Shown: piece by piece, positions 1 to 9,174 of the stretch
How the letters are laid out: the number at the start of each line of letters is the position of its first letter
Numbering within the stretch: position 1 is the first letter of the stretch
From: Chromobacterium sinusclupearum
Lineage (GTDB): Bacteria; Pseudomonadota; Gammaproteobacteria; Burkholderiales; Chromobacteriaceae
Direction: 5' to 3'
DNA length: 64,000 nucleotides
Assembly (NCBI RefSeq): GCF_002902845.1
Contig: NZ_PPTF01000001.1
Coordinates: forward strand, 18,304 to 82,303
Position numbers and translations under genes: made by a program
Notes under the pieces: model-generated
The model's database searches: none
What the model was told of the DNA's origin: nothing
Seen by the model: only the letters and a program-made list of their open reading frames with translations

Positions 1-19
1 AGCGGTCACCAACGACTGA
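1..19 (+). CDS. pilB: Type IV pilus assembly ATPase PilB, last codons only
   Basis: The window opens inside a reading frame that gives A-V-T-N-D and stops at TGA 17-19. PilB proteins typically end in a short V-T-[KN]-D tail after a conserved EVNR motif, and pilC follows at once, so this is probably the 3' end of pilB, the hexameric ATPase that drives pilus extension. Only five codons are visible, so the call rests mainly on gene order. Confidence 0.6.
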
Positions 20-80
20 GCAGGCGAAAAGCGGCACGGCGCATGGCGTGGTCCCGAAGTGAACAAGGAAGGTTGGAGTG

Positions 81-1304
81 ATGGCGACGACGGCAACAAA
101 AAAAGCGAATCCGGGACATATCTGGGAGTGGGAGGGCAAGGACAAGACCGGCCGCGCCATCCGCGGCGAGGTGCGCGCCGAGTCGGAAAACGTCGCCAAG
201 ATGCAATTGCGCCGCCAGGGCATCAGCGTGGTGAAAATCCGCAAACGCCGCGCCGGTTTCGGCCGCAAGATCACGGAAAGAGACATTACCCTGTTCACCC
301 GCCAGCTGTGCACCATGATGCGCGCCGGCGTGCCGCTGCTGCAGGCTTTCGACATTGCCGCCAAGGGGCACAGCAACCCTGCGGTGACGCGCATGCTGCT
401 GGAGGTGCGGGCCGACGTGGAGACGGGGATCTCGCTGGCGGAGGCATTCCGCAAGCGGCCGCTGCATTTCGACAAGCTGTTCTGCAATATCATCGCCGCG
501 GGCGAAGCCGGCGGCGTGCTGGATTCGCTGCTGGACAAACTGGCCACCTATAAGGAAAAGGTGATGGCCATCAAGTCCAAGATCAAATCGGCGCTGATTT
601 ATCCATCGGCCATCGTCGGCACCGCTTTCGTCATCACGGCGGTGATCATGATCTACGTGATTCCGGCGTTCAAGGACCTGTTTTCCAGTTTCGGCGCCAA
701 TCTGCCGGCGCCGACGCTGTTCGTGATCTGGCTGTCTGATTTGTTCGTCCGCTTCTGGTGGCTGATCTTCGGTTCCATTTTTGGCGGGCTGTTTGCTTTC
801 TTCTATGCGTTCAAGCGCACGCCCAAACTGCAGGAGCAGATGGACCGCATCCTGCTGAAATTGCCAGTGATCGGCGACATCATCCGCAAAGCCACCATCG
901 CGCGCTGGGCGCGCACGCTGTCGACGCTGTTCACCGCCGGGGTGCCGCTGGTCGAGGCGCTGGACTCCGTCGGCGGGGCCGCCGGCAACCAGGTATACGC
1001 GGAGGCGACGCGTCGCATCCAGGCCGACGTCAACACCGGCTCCAGCCTCAGCTTTTCCATGCAGCGAACCGATCTTTTCCCGAATATGGTGCTGCAGATG
1101 ACCGCCATCGGCGAGGAGTCCGGCTCGCTGGACCAGATGCTCGATAAAGTGGCCGATTTCTATGAAGAAGAGGTCGACAACGCGGTGGCGGCATTGTCCA
1201 GCCTGCTTGAACCCGCCATCATGGTGATTCTGGGGGTATTGATCGGGGGCTTGGTGATCGCGATGTACATGCCGATTTTCAAAATGGGTCAGGTGGTGGG
1301 TTGA
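81..1304 (+). CDS. pilC: Type IV pilus inner-membrane platform protein PilC
   Basis: PilC is the polytopic inner-membrane platform protein of the type IV pilus. It couples the PilB and PilT motors to pilin insertion and removal. The 407-residue product has two T2SSF domains (about residues 70-195 and 275-400) with hydrophobic segments near residues 175-200, 220-245 and 380-400, and ends in the usual YMPIFKMGQVVG-type tail. I chose ATG 81 over GTG 78 because AAGGAAGG at 66-73 is correctly spaced from it. It lies 61 nt after the pilB tail, and its stop overlaps the pilD start (TGATG). The length is normal for the family, and the short basic N-terminus matches PilC rather than GspF, of which a separate copy lies at 15.4 kb. 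Confidence 0.96.
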   Translation: MATTATKKANPGHIWEWEGKDKTGRAIRGEVRAESENVAKMQLRRQGISVVKIRKRRAGFGRKITERDITLFTRQLCTMMRAGVPLLQAFDIAAKGHSNPAVTRMLLEVRADVETGISLAEAFRKRPLHFDKLFCNIIAAGEAGGVLDSLLDKLATYKEKVMAIKSKIKSALIYPSAIVGTAFVITAVIMIYVIPAFKDLFSSFGANLPAPTLFVIWLSDLFVRFWWLIFGSIFGGLFAFFYAFKRTPKLQEQMDRILLKLPVIGDIIRKATIARWARTLSTLFTAGVPLVEALDSVGGAAGNQVYAEATRRIQADVNTGSSLSFSMQRTDLFPNMVLQMTAIGEESGSLDQMLDKVADFYEEEVDNAVAALSSLLEPAIMVILGVLIGGLVIAMYMPIFKMGQVVG

Positions 1305-2224
1305 TGTTGCAGGATATGGCGTGGTTGCTGGCGACCCACCCGGCTTATCTGCTGGGTGTGGCCGTAGTGTTTGGGCTGATGGTGGGCAGTTTTCTGAATG
1401 TGGTGATTCACCGCATGCCGCGGATGCTGGAGAACGAATTCCTGGCAGACAGCGTGGGCTATCTGGCCGAGTGCGACCGCTTTCCCGCATTGAAATTGGC
1501 GGCGCAAGGAACGATGGGGGAGCTGATGGAGGCTCAGGGCTATAATCTGTGGCGGCCCGCTTCGCATTGCCCATCGTGCGGCGCGGCAGTGCGGGCCTGG
1601 CAGAACATCCCGCTGTTGAGCTATGCGCTGCTGGGCGGCCGTTGCGCCGCTTGCCGCGCCGGCATCAGTTTGCGTTATCCCCTGGTGGAGTCGCTGTGCG
1701 GCGTCTTGTTTGGTTTTCTCGCCTGGAAACTGGGCTGGGGCTGGCCGCTGTTTGGCGCGATGGCGCTGACCGCCGCTTTGCTGGCTTTGACTTTCATCGA
1801 TCTCGATACCCAGCTGCTGCCTGACAGCCTGACGCTGCCGCTGTTGTGGGCCGGCCTGTTGTTCAATCTGCATGGCGGCATGGCGCCGCTGGCCGACGCC
1901 GTGCTGGGTGCGGCTTGCGGCTACCTGGCGCTATGGCTGGTGTATCAGCTGTTCAAGCTGGCTACCGGCCGCGAGGGCATGGGGTATGGCGATTTCAAGC
2001 TGTTGGCGGCGCTGGGCGCCTGGCTAGGCTGGGGCATGCTGCCCTTGATTATTCTGTTGTCGTCGCTGGTCGGCGCGGTTTGCGGCCTGGCAATGATGGC
2101 TGCCTCGCGCGTCGGCCGCGGCCAGCCGATTCCGTTTGGGCCCTATCTTGCCGCAGCCGGCTGGATCGCGCTGGTGTGGGGGCCGCAGATCGTCGAGGGG
2201 TATCTGGCATGGCTATCCCGGTAG
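1304..2224 (+). CDS. pilD: Prepilin peptidase / N-methyltransferase PilD
   Basis: This is an inner-membrane aspartyl protease that cleaves the leader of type IV prepilins and T2SS pseudopilins and methylates the new N-terminal Phe. The 306-residue product shows the cytoplasmic zinc-binding CxxC pairs (CPSC about residues 87-90, CAAC about 112-115). Both catalytic Asp motifs are present: DLDTQLLPD near residue 168 and GYGDFKLL near 227. About eight hydrophobic helices are visible. ATG 1304 sits inside the pilC stop (TGATG), so the two are translationally coupled. No other prepilin peptidase is seen in the window and the gsp operon carries no gspO, so PilD probably serves both machines. Confidence 0.96.
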   Translation: MLQDMAWLLATHPAYLLGVAVVFGLMVGSFLNVVIHRMPRMLENEFLADSVGYLAECDRFPALKLAAQGTMGELMEAQGYNLWRPASHCPSCGAAVRAWQNIPLLSYALLGGRCAACRAGISLRYPLVESLCGVLFGFLAWKLGWGWPLFGAMALTAALLALTFIDLDTQLLPDSLTLPLLWAGLLFNLHGGMAPLADAVLGAACGYLALWLVYQLFKLATGREGMGYGDFKLLAALGAWLGWGMLPLIILLSSLVGAVCGLAMMAASRVGRGQPIPFGPYLAAAGWIALVWGPQIVEGYLAWLSR

Positions 2225-2823
2225 TGGGGCTGACTGGCGGCATCGGTTCCGGCAAGAGCGCGGCGGCGGACCGTTTTGCCGAGCTGGGCGTGCCGGTGAT
2301 CGACACCGACCAGATCGCCCATCAGTTGACCGGCCCGGGCGGCGCGGCGATGGCGGCGATCGCGCAAGCGTTCGGCCCGCAGGCGCTGACAGCCGATGGC
2401 GCCTTGGATCGTGCGGCGATGCGACAAAAAGTCTTCTCGAATCCCGATAGCAAGCATCAATTGGAAGCGATTCTGCATCCGGCCATCTATGACGAAAGTG
2501 TGCGCAGGCTGCTGGCGGCGCAGGGTGAGTACGCGGTGCTGGTGGTGCCGCTGCTGTTTGAAAATGAGCGCTATCTGCCACTCTTGGCGCGCACGCTGGT
2601 GGTGGATTGCGACGAGCATACCCAGATTGAGCGGGTTATGCGGCGCAATGGTTTTGCCGAACCGGCGGTGCGGGCGATCATGGCGGCGCAGTTGCCGCGG
2701 GAGGAGAGGCTGCGCCGCGCGGACGATGTCATCGACAATAACAGCGGCTTGGCAGAATTGAGGCTTCAAGTTGATGCCAAACACGGTTATTATCTGGCAA
2801 ATCTTGTCAATGCAATGTTTTGA
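2209..2823 (+). CDS. coaE: Dephospho-CoA kinase
   Basis: CoaE phosphorylates dephospho-CoA at the ribose 3'-hydroxyl, the last step of coenzyme A synthesis. The 204-residue product has a P-loop GLTGGIGSGKS at residues 7-17, followed by the VIDTDQIAH motif and an NNSG motif near the C-terminus. ATG 2209 lies 16 nt inside pilD in another frame. The neighbourhood pilD-coaE-zapD-yacG is conserved in many beta- and gammaproteobacteria. The length is typical. Confidence 0.96.
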   Translation: MAIPVVGLTGGIGSGKSAAADRFAELGVPVIDTDQIAHQLTGPGGAAMAAIAQAFGPQALTADGALDRAAMRQKVFSNPDSKHQLEAILHPAIYDESVRRLLAAQGEYAVLVVPLLFENERYLPLLARTLVVDCDEHTQIERVMRRNGFAEPAVRAIMAAQLPREERLRRADDVIDNNSGLAELRLQVDAKHGYYLANLVNAMF

Positions 2824-2859
2824 GGCTTGATGCAAGCCGTGGAGAAGGGCAGATCTGCC

Positions 2860-3618
2860 GTGATCAGTTTTGAATTTCCTGTCACCGAGCGCACCCGTAT
2901 TCTGCTGCGTCTGGAATATCTGTACGGGCGGCTGGCCTACTTCGTCGGCAAGGATCATCCCCATGACCATCATGCCGCACTGCTGGTTCTGTTTGAACTG
3001 ATGGAAACCGCTTCGCGCGCAGACCTGAAGGCCGATCTCTTGCAGGAGCTGGAGCGGCAGAAGCAGATGCTGGAGGCCTTGCGCGAGAATCCGAATGTGG
3101 CCGAAGAGACGCTGGAAGGCGTGCTGGAGGAGATCGAGCGCGCGTCCGGCAAGTTGCTGGCCTTGACCGGCAAGTTTGGCCAGAACTTGCGCGAAAACGA
3201 GTGGCTGATGGCGATCAAGCAGCGCGCCGGCATCCCCGGCGGCACCTGCCAGTTCGATCTGCCTTCTTATCATTTGTGGCAGCAGAAGCCGGCCGAGGAG
3301 CGTCGCCATGACATGCTGCGCTGGTCCGCGCCGCTGATGCCGACGGCCGACGCGTCCGACATCCTGTTGCGGCTGCTGCGGGACAGCGGCAAGACGCATC
3401 ATTATGTGGCGCGCCGCGGCGCGTTCCAGCAGATGTCAGGCGGCAAGGTGGTGCAGCTGATCCGCGTCGCCTACGACGACACGCTGGCGCTGCTGCCGGA
3501 ATTGTCCGCCAATAAATACGCGCTCAACATCCGTTTCGTCGGCGCGGTGACCGGCGAGGCCCGGCCCCGCCAGACCGAGCAGGATGTCGAGTTTTATCTG
3601 ACCAATTGCAAGTTCTGA
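2860..3618 (+). CDS. zapD: Cell division protein ZapD
   Basis: ZapD is a cytoplasmic protein that bundles FtsZ filaments and supports Z-ring assembly. The start is taken as GTG 2860, giving a mature start [19 protein letters not shown] that matches the conserved N-terminus. GGAGAAGGG at 2841-2849 is well placed for it, and the 252-residue length fits the family (about 247 in E. coli). An upstream ATG at 2830 would add ten poorly conserved residues. The protein is mostly helical with a charged central coiled region (about residues 50-110). Confidence 0.93.
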   Translation: MISFEFPVTERTRILLRLEYLYGRLAYFVGKDHPHDHHAALLVLFELMETASRADLKADLLQELERQKQMLEALRENPNVAEETLEGVLEEIERASGKLLALTGKFGQNLRENEWLMAIKQRAGIPGGTCQFDLPSYHLWQQKPAEERRHDMLRWSAPLMPTADASDILLRLLRDSGKTHHYVARRGAFQQMSGGKVVQLIRVAYDDTLALLPELSANKYALNIRFVGAVTGEARPRQTEQDVEFYLTNCKF

Positions 3619-3623
3619 GTTTC

Positions 3624-3818
3624 ATGGCTGAATCCATCCGTATTGTCGCCTGCCCCACCTGCCGCGCCGAAGTGCGCTGGGAGGCGCAGAGCCGTTACCG
3701 CCCATTTTGCAGCGAGCGCTGCCGTTTGATCGACCTGGGGCAGTGGGCCAGCGAGAATTATCGCGTGCCGGCAGAAGAGGAGACGCCGCCGGGCGAGTTG
3801 CCGCCGGCCGCGCACTGA
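3624..3818 (+). CDS. yacG: DNA gyrase inhibitor YacG (zinc-binding)
   Basis: YacG is a small zinc-finger protein that binds GyrB and inhibits gyrase. The 64-residue product has the four-Cys site CPTC at residues 10-13 and CSERC at 26-30, followed by the conserved R-LIDLGQWA helix. ATG 3624, 5 nt after the zapD stop, aligns with the family N-terminus. TTG 3606 upstream would add six unsupported residues. It ends the pilBCD-coaE-zapD-yacG run and is followed by a strong terminator. Confidence 0.93.
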   Translation: MAESIRIVACPTCRAEVRWEAQSRYRPFCSERCRLIDLGQWASENYRVPAEEETPPGELPPAAH

Positions 3819-3841
3819 GCGCCGCCAGGCCTTACGCAAAA

Positions 3842-3871
3842 AAAACCGCCAGGACTCGACCTGGCGGTTTT
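3842..3871. terminator. Bidirectional intrinsic terminator between yacG and amiC
   Basis: A perfect 12-bp stem (AAAACCGCCAGG paired with CCTGGCGGTTTT, 6-nt loop) lies between the convergent yacG and amiC. T-runs flank it on both strands, so it can end both transcripts. Confidence 0.88.
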
Positions 3872-3887
3872 GCTTTGGGGCAGGCGA

Positions 3888-5129
3888 TCAGGCGCGGGCG
3901 GCCAGCGCGGCGCCGGAGGCGAAATAGTTTTTCACGCCGCTGAAGATGGCATTGGCCATCTGTTGCTGGAACTCGGCGGTGATCAGCCGCTGTTCCTCTT
4001 CCGGGTTGGAAATGAAAGCCGTTTCCACCAGGATGGACGGGATGTCCGGCGCCTTCAGCACGGCGAAGCCGGCTTGCTCCACCGCGTTCTTGTGCAGCTT
4101 GTTCAGGCCGCCGAGCTGGCCGAGCACCGTCTTGCCCAGTTTCAGACTGTCGTTGATGGTGGCGGTTTGGGTCAGGTCCAGCAGGGTATGCGCCAGATAT
4201 TTGTCCTTGCTGCCGATCTTGACGCCGCCTATCAGGTCAGAGTCGTTCTGCGTCTGCGCCAGCGCCTTGGCGAAGGCGCTGGTGGCGCCTTTTTCCGACA
4301 GCGCGAACACCGAGGAGCCGCGTGCGGCGCGGTTGGGCGCGGCGTCGGCGTGGATGGAGACAAACAGGTCGGCATTCAGCTTCCTGGCCTTGGCCACGCG
4401 CACGCCCAGCGGGATGAACACGTCGTCGCTGCGCGTCATATAGGCCTTCATATTCGGCTCGGCGTCGATCAATTGCTTCAGCTGATGGCCGATCTTCAGC
4501 ACCACGTCCTTCTCGCGGTTGCCCTGCAGGCCTATGGCGCCGGGGTCCTCGCCGCCGTGGCCCGGATCCAGCATCACGACGATGGGGCGGTCGCTGTTCT
4601 TGGACTTGGGCTTGATCTGCGTCGGCGGCTGCTCCAGTTTGCCCTTGTTGTAATCCTGCAAGAGCGCCAATAGCGGATCATCCTGCACGCCACTGGCCGG
4701 ATACAGGTCCACCACCAGTCTATGCTTGTATTCCGCTACCGGGGCCAGCGTGAAAGCCTGCGGCTTGACGTCGGTCTTCAGTTCCAGCACCAGCCGCACC
4801 GTATCCGGGTCGAACTGGCCGGCGCGGGCGTTGGCGATGAATGGGTCGGCCTTGGTGATCTGGCCGCTGATGTCCTTCAGCACTCCGTTCAACTGCACGC
4901 CCTGCAGATCGATGACCAGCCGGCTTGGATTGGCCAGGGTGAACTGCTTGTACTGGATGGCGCTGCCGGATTCCAGCGTGATGCGGGTGTAAGTGCTCGA
5001 AGGCCAGATGCGCAGGGCGACGATCTGGTTGTCGGCTGCCAGCCCCGTACGGCTGACGGCAAGCAGAAAGGTAGCGGCCGCGGCGCCTAGCAATGCGCGG
5101 CGGTTTGGGTCGAAAGTCGAATCAGGCAT
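3888..5129 (-). CDS. amiC: N-acetylmuramoyl-L-alanine amidase AmiC, Tat-exported
   Basis: This is a periplasmic zinc amidase that splits septal peptidoglycan during daughter-cell separation. The 413-residue product begins with a twin-arginine-like signal ([15 protein letters not shown], residues 9-23), then an AMIN targeting domain (about 35-135) and a C-terminal Amidase_3 domain. Zinc and catalytic motifs are visible: DPGHGG, an E in GNREKD, SIHAD and [11 protein letters not shown] 5129 was chosen because the signal peptide begins there; a longer frame to 5255 overlaps tsaE. It overlaps the tsaE 3' end by 43 nt, so the two form a tsaE-amiC operon as in many proteobacteria. Confidence 0.94.
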   Translation of the reverse strand: MPDSTFDPNRRALLGAAAATFLLAVSRTGLAADNQIVALRIWPSSTYTRITLESGSAIQYKQFTLANPSRLVIDLQGVQLNGVLKDISGQITKADPFIANARAGQFDPDTVRLVLELKTDVKPQAFTLAPVAEYKHRLVVDLYPASGVQDDPLLALLQDYNKGKLEQPPTQIKPKSKNSDRPIVVMLDPGHGGEDPGAIGLQGNREKDVVLKIGHQLKQLIDAEPNMKAYMTRSDDVFIPLGVRVAKARKLNADLFVSIHADAAPNRAARGSSVFALSEKGATSAFAKALAQTQNDSDLIGGVKIGSKDKYLAHTLLDLTQTATINDSLKLGKTVLGQLGGLNKLHKNAVEQAGFAVLKAPDIPSILVETAFISNPEEEQRLITAEFQQQMANAIFSGVKNYFASGAALAARA

Positions 5130-5581
5130 GACTGTCCGGTTGGTGTCTGAGCTTGGAATTGGTAAGTGCGACCCTCGCCGGCGACGGCAAGTTCCAGCAC
5201 GATGTCGGCTGCGGGCAACAGATCGTCGGCTTTGTCTGGCCACTCCACCAGGCATAGGCTATCGGGACCGAAATATTCGCTGAAGCCGGCGTCGTTCCAC
5301 TCTTCCGGGTCAGCGAAGCGGTAAAGGTCAAAATGATGGACACTATATTCGGACAGCGGATAGCTTTCCACCAGCGTATAGGTGGGACTTTTCACCTTGC
5401 CCTGGTGCCCGAGCGCGGCCAGCAGGCCGCGGGTAAACGTGGTCTTGCCGGCGCCAAGGTCGCCCTGCAGGTGGACGGTGAGGCCGGGGCGGGCCGCGGC
5501 GGCGAAAGCGGCGCCCAGCATCAGCGTGGCGCGTTCGTCCGGCAGGCTGCCGGCCACAACGCTGGTATCATCCATCGCCAT
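5087..5581 (-). CDS. tsaE: tRNA threonylcarbamoyladenosine biosynthesis ATPase TsaE
   Basis: TsaE is the P-loop ATPase that works with TsaB and TsaD to make t6A37 in ANN-decoding tRNAs. The 164-residue product has Walker [10 protein letters not shown] (residues 41-49) and the conserved [10 protein letters not shown] and HFDLYR segments, plus a W-P-D motif. Its ATG at 5581 follows an excellent GAGGAGG on the minus strand; ATG 5575 is a less well-spaced alternative. The start codon overlaps that of the divergent queG by two bases. Confidence 0.95.
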   Translation of the reverse strand: MAMDDTSVVAGSLPDERATLMLGAAFAAAARPGLTVHLQGDLGAGKTTFTRGLLAALGHQGKVKSPTYTLVESYPLSEYSVHHFDLYRFADPEEWNDAGFSEYFGPDSLCLVEWPDKADDLLPAADIVLELAVAGEGRTYQFQAQTPTGQSCLIRLSTQTAAHC

Positions 5582-6662
5582 GACTGAGAATCCTCCTCAA
5601 AAACCGGATTATCCCGAATTGTCGCGCCAAATCAAAGCCTGGGCGCGCGAAGCCGGCTTTGCCGATGCCCGGATCACCCGCGCGGCGCTGCCGCCAGAGG
5701 CCGAGCGCGAACTAGAGGCCTGGCTGGCGGCCGGCTACCACGGCGAGATGGACTACATGGCCCGCCACGGCGCCTTGCGGGTTCGTCCCGCCGAGCTGGT
5801 GCCGGGCACCTTGTCCGTCATCTCGCTGCGCATGAACTACTGGCCGGAGGCGAAGCCGGCCGAACAGGTGCTGGCTGATCCATCGCTCGCCTATTTGTCG
5901 CGTTACGCGCTGGGCCGCGACTACCACAAGGTGCTGCGCAACCGCTTGCAAAAGCTTGCCGAGCGCATCGAAGGCGCTATCGGCGCCTTCGGCTACCGCG
6001 TATTCACCGACAGCGCGCCGCTGGCCGAAGTGGCGCTGGCGGCGCAGGCCGGCTTGGGTTGGCGCGGCAAGCACACATTATTATTGACCAAGAAGCAGGG
6101 GTCGCTGTTTTTCCTGGGCGAAATCCTGACCGATCTGCCGCTGCCGCCGGACGAGGCGGAGGATGGGCATTGCGGTCGTTGCACTCGTTGCCTGGATGTC
6201 TGTCCCACCGGCGCCATTGTCGAACCGTACAAGGTGGATGCGCGGCGCTGCATTTCCTACCTGACTATAGAACTGAAAGGCGCGATTCCGCATGAATTGC
6301 GTCCGCTGATCGGCAACCGGGTGTATGGCTGCGACGATTGCCAGCTGTTCTGTCCGTGGAATCGTTTCGGAGCTTTATCAGAAGAGTCTGATTTTGCGGT
6401 GCGTCATGGTTTGGATCGCGCCAGTCTGGTAGAACTGTTCGACTGGAGCGCGGAGGCGTTCCGCGAGCGGATGGCCGGCAGCCCGATCTACCGCATCGGT
6501 TATCACAAGTGGCTGTCGAATCTGGCGGTCGGGCTGGGCAATGCGCCCACCAGCCCCGAAATCATCGCCGCCTTGCAGCGGCGTCTGGATTTCCCCGACG
6601 AGTTGGTGGCCGAGCCGGTGCGCTGGGCCCTGGCTCGGCATGGTGTCAGTTCTGGCGATTAG
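5580..6662 (+). CDS. queG: Epoxyqueuosine reductase
   Basis: QueG is a cobalamin- and Fe-S-dependent enzyme that reduces epoxyqueuosine to queuosine at the wobble position of GUN-anticodon tRNAs. The 360-residue product has an N-terminal DUF1730 region and two 4Fe-4S clusters, seen as CGRCTRCLDVCPTGA (about residues 198-212) and CDDCQLFCPWN (about 251-261), and CISYLTIE between them. ATG 5580 gives the normal length, but no Shine-Dalgarno is visible upstream because that DNA is the tsaE coding strand. Its TAG overlaps the stop of the convergent hydratase gene by three bases. Confidence 0.95.
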   Translation: MTENPPQKPDYPELSRQIKAWAREAGFADARITRAALPPEAERELEAWLAAGYHGEMDYMARHGALRVRPAELVPGTLSVISLRMNYWPEAKPAEQVLADPSLAYLSRYALGRDYHKVLRNRLQKLAERIEGAIGAFGYRVFTDSAPLAEVALAAQAGLGWRGKHTLLLTKKQGSLFFLGEILTDLPLPPDEAEDGHCGRCTRCLDVCPTGAIVEPYKVDARRCISYLTIELKGAIPHELRPLIGNRVYGCDDCQLFCPWNRFGALSEESDFAVRHGLDRASLVELFDWSAEAFRERMAGSPIYRIGYHKWLSNLAVGLGNAPTSPEIIAALQRRLDFPDELVAEPVRWALARHGVSSGD

Positions 6663-7075
6663 CCGCGCGAAGGCGCAATCACCAAGGATTCGCCTTCCAG
6701 CACCACATGATCGCCAACGCGGCATTCGGTGGTCAGCCGCACCCGTTTCTTTTCCGGGATCAATTCCGCGACGGTGACGCGGGTGATCACGGTCTGTCCG
6801 ATGCGGACCGGCGCCTTGAAACGGGTGGACTGCGACAGGTAGATGGTGCCGTAGCCGGGTAGGCGGGTGCCGATCACGCCGGAGATCAGGCTGGCGGTCA
6901 GCATGCCGTGGGCGATGCGGGTCTCGAACGGCGTGGACGCCGCGTAAATCTGATCCAGATGCACGGGATTGTTGTCGCCGCTGACGGCGGAGAACAACAG
7001 CACGTCGGCCTCGGTGACGGTTTTGCCGGATTCGGCGCTTTGTCCCACGACGAGGTCTTCGAAATAGACGGTCAT
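6659..7075 (-). CDS. MaoC-family enoyl-CoA hydratase (PhaJ-like)
   Basis: The 138-residue hot-dog-fold protein has the R-specific hydratase signature FSAVSGDNNPVHLD (about residues 29-42), with catalytic Asp and His, and a downstream HGML helix. Such enzymes hydrate trans-2-enoyl-CoA to R-3-hydroxyacyl-CoA, often supplying polyhydroxyalkanoate synthesis from beta-oxidation. ATG 7075 is preceded by GGAG on the minus strand. It is divergent from etfBA across a PsrA-type palindrome, which fits a lipid role. The exact substrate cannot be read from sequence. Confidence 0.88.
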   Translation of the reverse strand: MTVYFEDLVVGQSAESGKTVTEADVLLFSAVSGDNNPVHLDQIYAASTPFETRIAHGMLTASLISGVIGTRLPGYGTIYLSQSTRFKAPVRIGQTVITRVTVAELIPEKKRVRLTTECRVGDHVVLEGESLVIAPSRG

Positions 7076-7221
7076 GACAGCTCCACGGTTTATGACAAGG
7101 AAATGCTGCAATGCACAGCCGCATTGTGACAGCTTCGCCTTGAAATGCAAACCCGCGGGAAATGACGTACTATCGACGCCGAGTTGCATTTTCACCACGC
7201 TTGGGGTGTCGGCATACAAAC

Positions 7222-7235
7222 CAAACGCTCGTTTG
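7222..7235. promoter_or_regulatory. PsrA/FadR-type operator palindrome
   Basis: CAAAC-GCTC-GTTTG is a perfect 5-bp inverted repeat with a 4-bp spacer. It matches the known PsrA site form [GC]AAAC-N(2-4)-GTTT[GC]. It lies 102 bp upstream of etfB and 146 bp from the divergent hydratase start, and could control both. A TTGAAA overlaps its right arm and a CATAAT follows at 7250, but their spacing is not a normal promoter. Confidence 0.65.
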
Positions 7236-7336
7236 AAATTTGCTTGGGGCATAATCAGACTCAGCTGGCCGTTCGTTGCCTTCCGCGTTTTCGGGCCTGA
7301 ACCGGTCCTAACCCAACAGATGTTTGCTGGAGGAAT

Positions 7337-8086
7337 ATGAAAGTTCTAGTCGCAGTGAAGCGCGTTGTTGATTACAACGTGAAAGTCCGCGTCAAAGCCG
7401 ACGGCAGCGACGTTGATATCGCCAACGTCAAGATGTCGATGAACCCGTTCGACGAAATCGCCGTCGAAGAAGCCGTGCGTCTGAAAGAAGCCGGCAAGGC
7501 GACCGAAATCGTCGTCGTGTCCATGGGCGTGAAGCAGTGCGAGGAAACCCTGCGCACGGCGCTGGCGATGGGCGCCGACCGCGCCATCCTGGTGGAAAGC
7601 GAAGCCGAGCTGCAGCCCTTGGCCGTGGCCAAGCTGCTGAAGGCCGTGGTAGAGAAGGAACAGCCGCAGCTGGTGATCCTGGGCAAGCAGGCGATCGACG
7701 ACGACGCCAATCAGGCTGGCCAGATGACCGCGGCGCTGCTGGGCTGGGCCCAAGGCACCTTCGCTTCCAAGGTTGACCTGTCCGCCGAGACCGCGGACGT
7801 GGTGCGCGAGATCGACGGCGGCCTGGAAACCGTCAAGCTGCGTCTGCCGGCCGTAGTGACCGCCGACCTGCGCCTGAACGAGCCGCGCTTCATCAAGCTG
7901 CCGAACATCATGGCCGCCAAGAAAAAGCCGCTGGACAAGACGACCCCTGCCGATCTGTCCGTCGACGTGGCTCCGCGCCTGAAGACGCTGAAAGTGGCCG
8001 AGCCGGCCAAGCGTTCCGCCGGCGTCAAGGTGGCCAGTGCCGCCGAGCTGGTCGCCAAACTCAAGAACGAAGCAAAGGTGCTGTAA
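7337..8086 (+). CDS. etfB: Electron transfer flavoprotein, beta subunit
   Basis: EtfB is the AMP-binding small subunit of ETF, which takes electrons from acyl-CoA dehydrogenases and passes them to ETF:ubiquinone oxidoreductase. The 249-residue product begins [20 protein letters not shown] and carries the conserved [17 protein letters not shown] and LGKQAIDDD segments. ATG 7337 follows GGAGGAAT at 7328-7335. It sits 3 nt upstream of etfA. Confidence 0.97.
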   Translation: MKVLVAVKRVVDYNVKVRVKADGSDVDIANVKMSMNPFDEIAVEEAVRLKEAGKATEIVVVSMGVKQCEETLRTALAMGADRAILVESEAELQPLAVAKLLKAVVEKEQPQLVILGKQAIDDDANQAGQMTAALLGWAQGTFASKVDLSAETADVVREIDGGLETVKLRLPAVVTADLRLNEPRFIKLPNIMAAKKKPLDKTTPADLSVDVAPRLKTLKVAEPAKRSAGVKVASAAELVAKLKNEAKVL

Positions 8087-8089
8087 GAC

Positions 8090-9022
8090 ATGGCTATTCT
8101 CGTTATCGCTGAACACGACAACCAGAGCCTGAAAGCAGGCACCCTGAATACCGTCACCGCCGCCGCCAAGTTGGGCGAAGTGCACGTGCTGGTGGCCGGC
8201 CACAACGCCGCCGGCGCCGCCGATGCCGCCAAGAGCCTGGCCGGCGTGTCCAAGGTGCTGTTGGCCGACGCCGCCCAATACGCCCATGGCCTGGCAGAAA
8301 ACCTGTCCTCGCTGGTGGTGGGCCTGGCCAAGGCTTACAGCCACGTGCTGGCCCCGGCCTCGTCCTTCGGCAAGAACTTGCTGCCGCGCGTCGCCGCCTT
8401 GCTGGACGTGGCGCAGATTTCCGAAATCACCGCCATTGAATCGGCCGACACTTTTGTCCGTCCGATCTACGCCGGCAACGTGATGGCGACCGTGCAATCG
8501 ATAGACCCGATCAAGGTGATCACCGTGCGTACCACCGCTTTCGACGCGGCGGGCCAGGGTGGCGCCGCTGTGGTGGAAAGCATCGCCGCCGGCGCAGAGA
8601 GCCAGGTGTCGGTGTTTGTCGGCCAGGAACTGACCAAGTCCGACCGTCCGGAACTGGGTTCGGCCAAGGTCATCGTATCCGGCGGCCGCGCCTTGGGTTC
8701 GGAAGAACAGTTCAAAGCGGTGATCGAGCCCTTGGCTGACAAGCTGGCCGCCGCTGTGGGCGCGTCCCGCGCCGCTGTGGACGCCGGCTACGCGCCGAAC
8801 GACTACCAGGTTGGGCAGACCGGCAAGGTGGTGGCCCCGCAGCTGTACATCGCCGTCGGGATTTCCGGCGCGATCCAGCACCTGGCCGGCATGAAGGACT
8901 CCAAGGTCATCGTCGCCATCAACAAGGATGAAGAGGCGCCTATCTTCCAGGTGGCCGATTACGGCATCGTGGGCGATCTGTTCACCGTGGTGCCGGAACT
9001 GATGGCCGAACTGTCGAAATAA
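8090..9022 (+). CDS. etfA: Electron transfer flavoprotein, alpha subunit
   Basis: EtfA is the FAD-binding large subunit of ETF. The 310-residue product has an N-terminal alpha/beta domain and a C-terminal FAD domain (about residues 190-310). FAD-contact motifs visible there are [32 protein letters not shown] and [13 protein letters not shown] 8090 lies 3 nt after the etfB stop. A terminator follows at 9095, and the next gene encodes a likely electron donor, an acyl-CoA dehydrogenase. Confidence 0.97.
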   Translation: MAILVIAEHDNQSLKAGTLNTVTAAAKLGEVHVLVAGHNAAGAADAAKSLAGVSKVLLADAAQYAHGLAENLSSLVVGLAKAYSHVLAPASSFGKNLLPRVAALLDVAQISEITAIESADTFVRPIYAGNVMATVQSIDPIKVITVRTTAFDAAGQGGAAVVESIAAGAESQVSVFVGQELTKSDRPELGSAKVIVSGGRALGSEEQFKAVIEPLADKLAAAVGASRAAVDAGYAPNDYQVGQTGKVVAPQLYIAVGISGAIQHLAGMKDSKVIVAINKDEEAPIFQVADYGIVGDLFTVVPELMAELSK

Positions 9023-9094
9023 GCGGCAGCCGGGGGCGGTCGCACGCGCCCCCGACCGAGCAGGCAGCATAGCCGCCGGAACAAACAACAGCAG

Positions 9095-9126
9095 CCGGCG
9101 CCCAAGATTTGAGCGCCGGTTTTTTT
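9095..9126 (+). terminator. Intrinsic terminator after etfBA
   Basis: CCGGCGC and GCGCCGG form a 7-bp GC-rich stem around an 11-nt loop, followed by seven Ts at 9120-9126. It ends the etfBA transcript 49 nt before the acyl-CoA dehydrogenase start. Confidence 0.85.
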
Positions 9127-9174
9127 ACGGTCCGCCTTGGCGGCCCAACGCGAGAGAAACAGAGGAGAAGCGCG

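Noticed and set aside
3870..4673. A long frame on the plus strand opposite amiC
   Set aside because: It is the antisense of amiC, rich in Gln/His/Arg/Gly as shadow frames are in GC-rich DNA, and amiC has clear catalytic motifs.
7346..9088. A 580-codon minus-strand frame over etfB and etfA
   Set aside because: Shadow frame; both etf genes have intact family motifs and ribosome binding sites on the plus strand.
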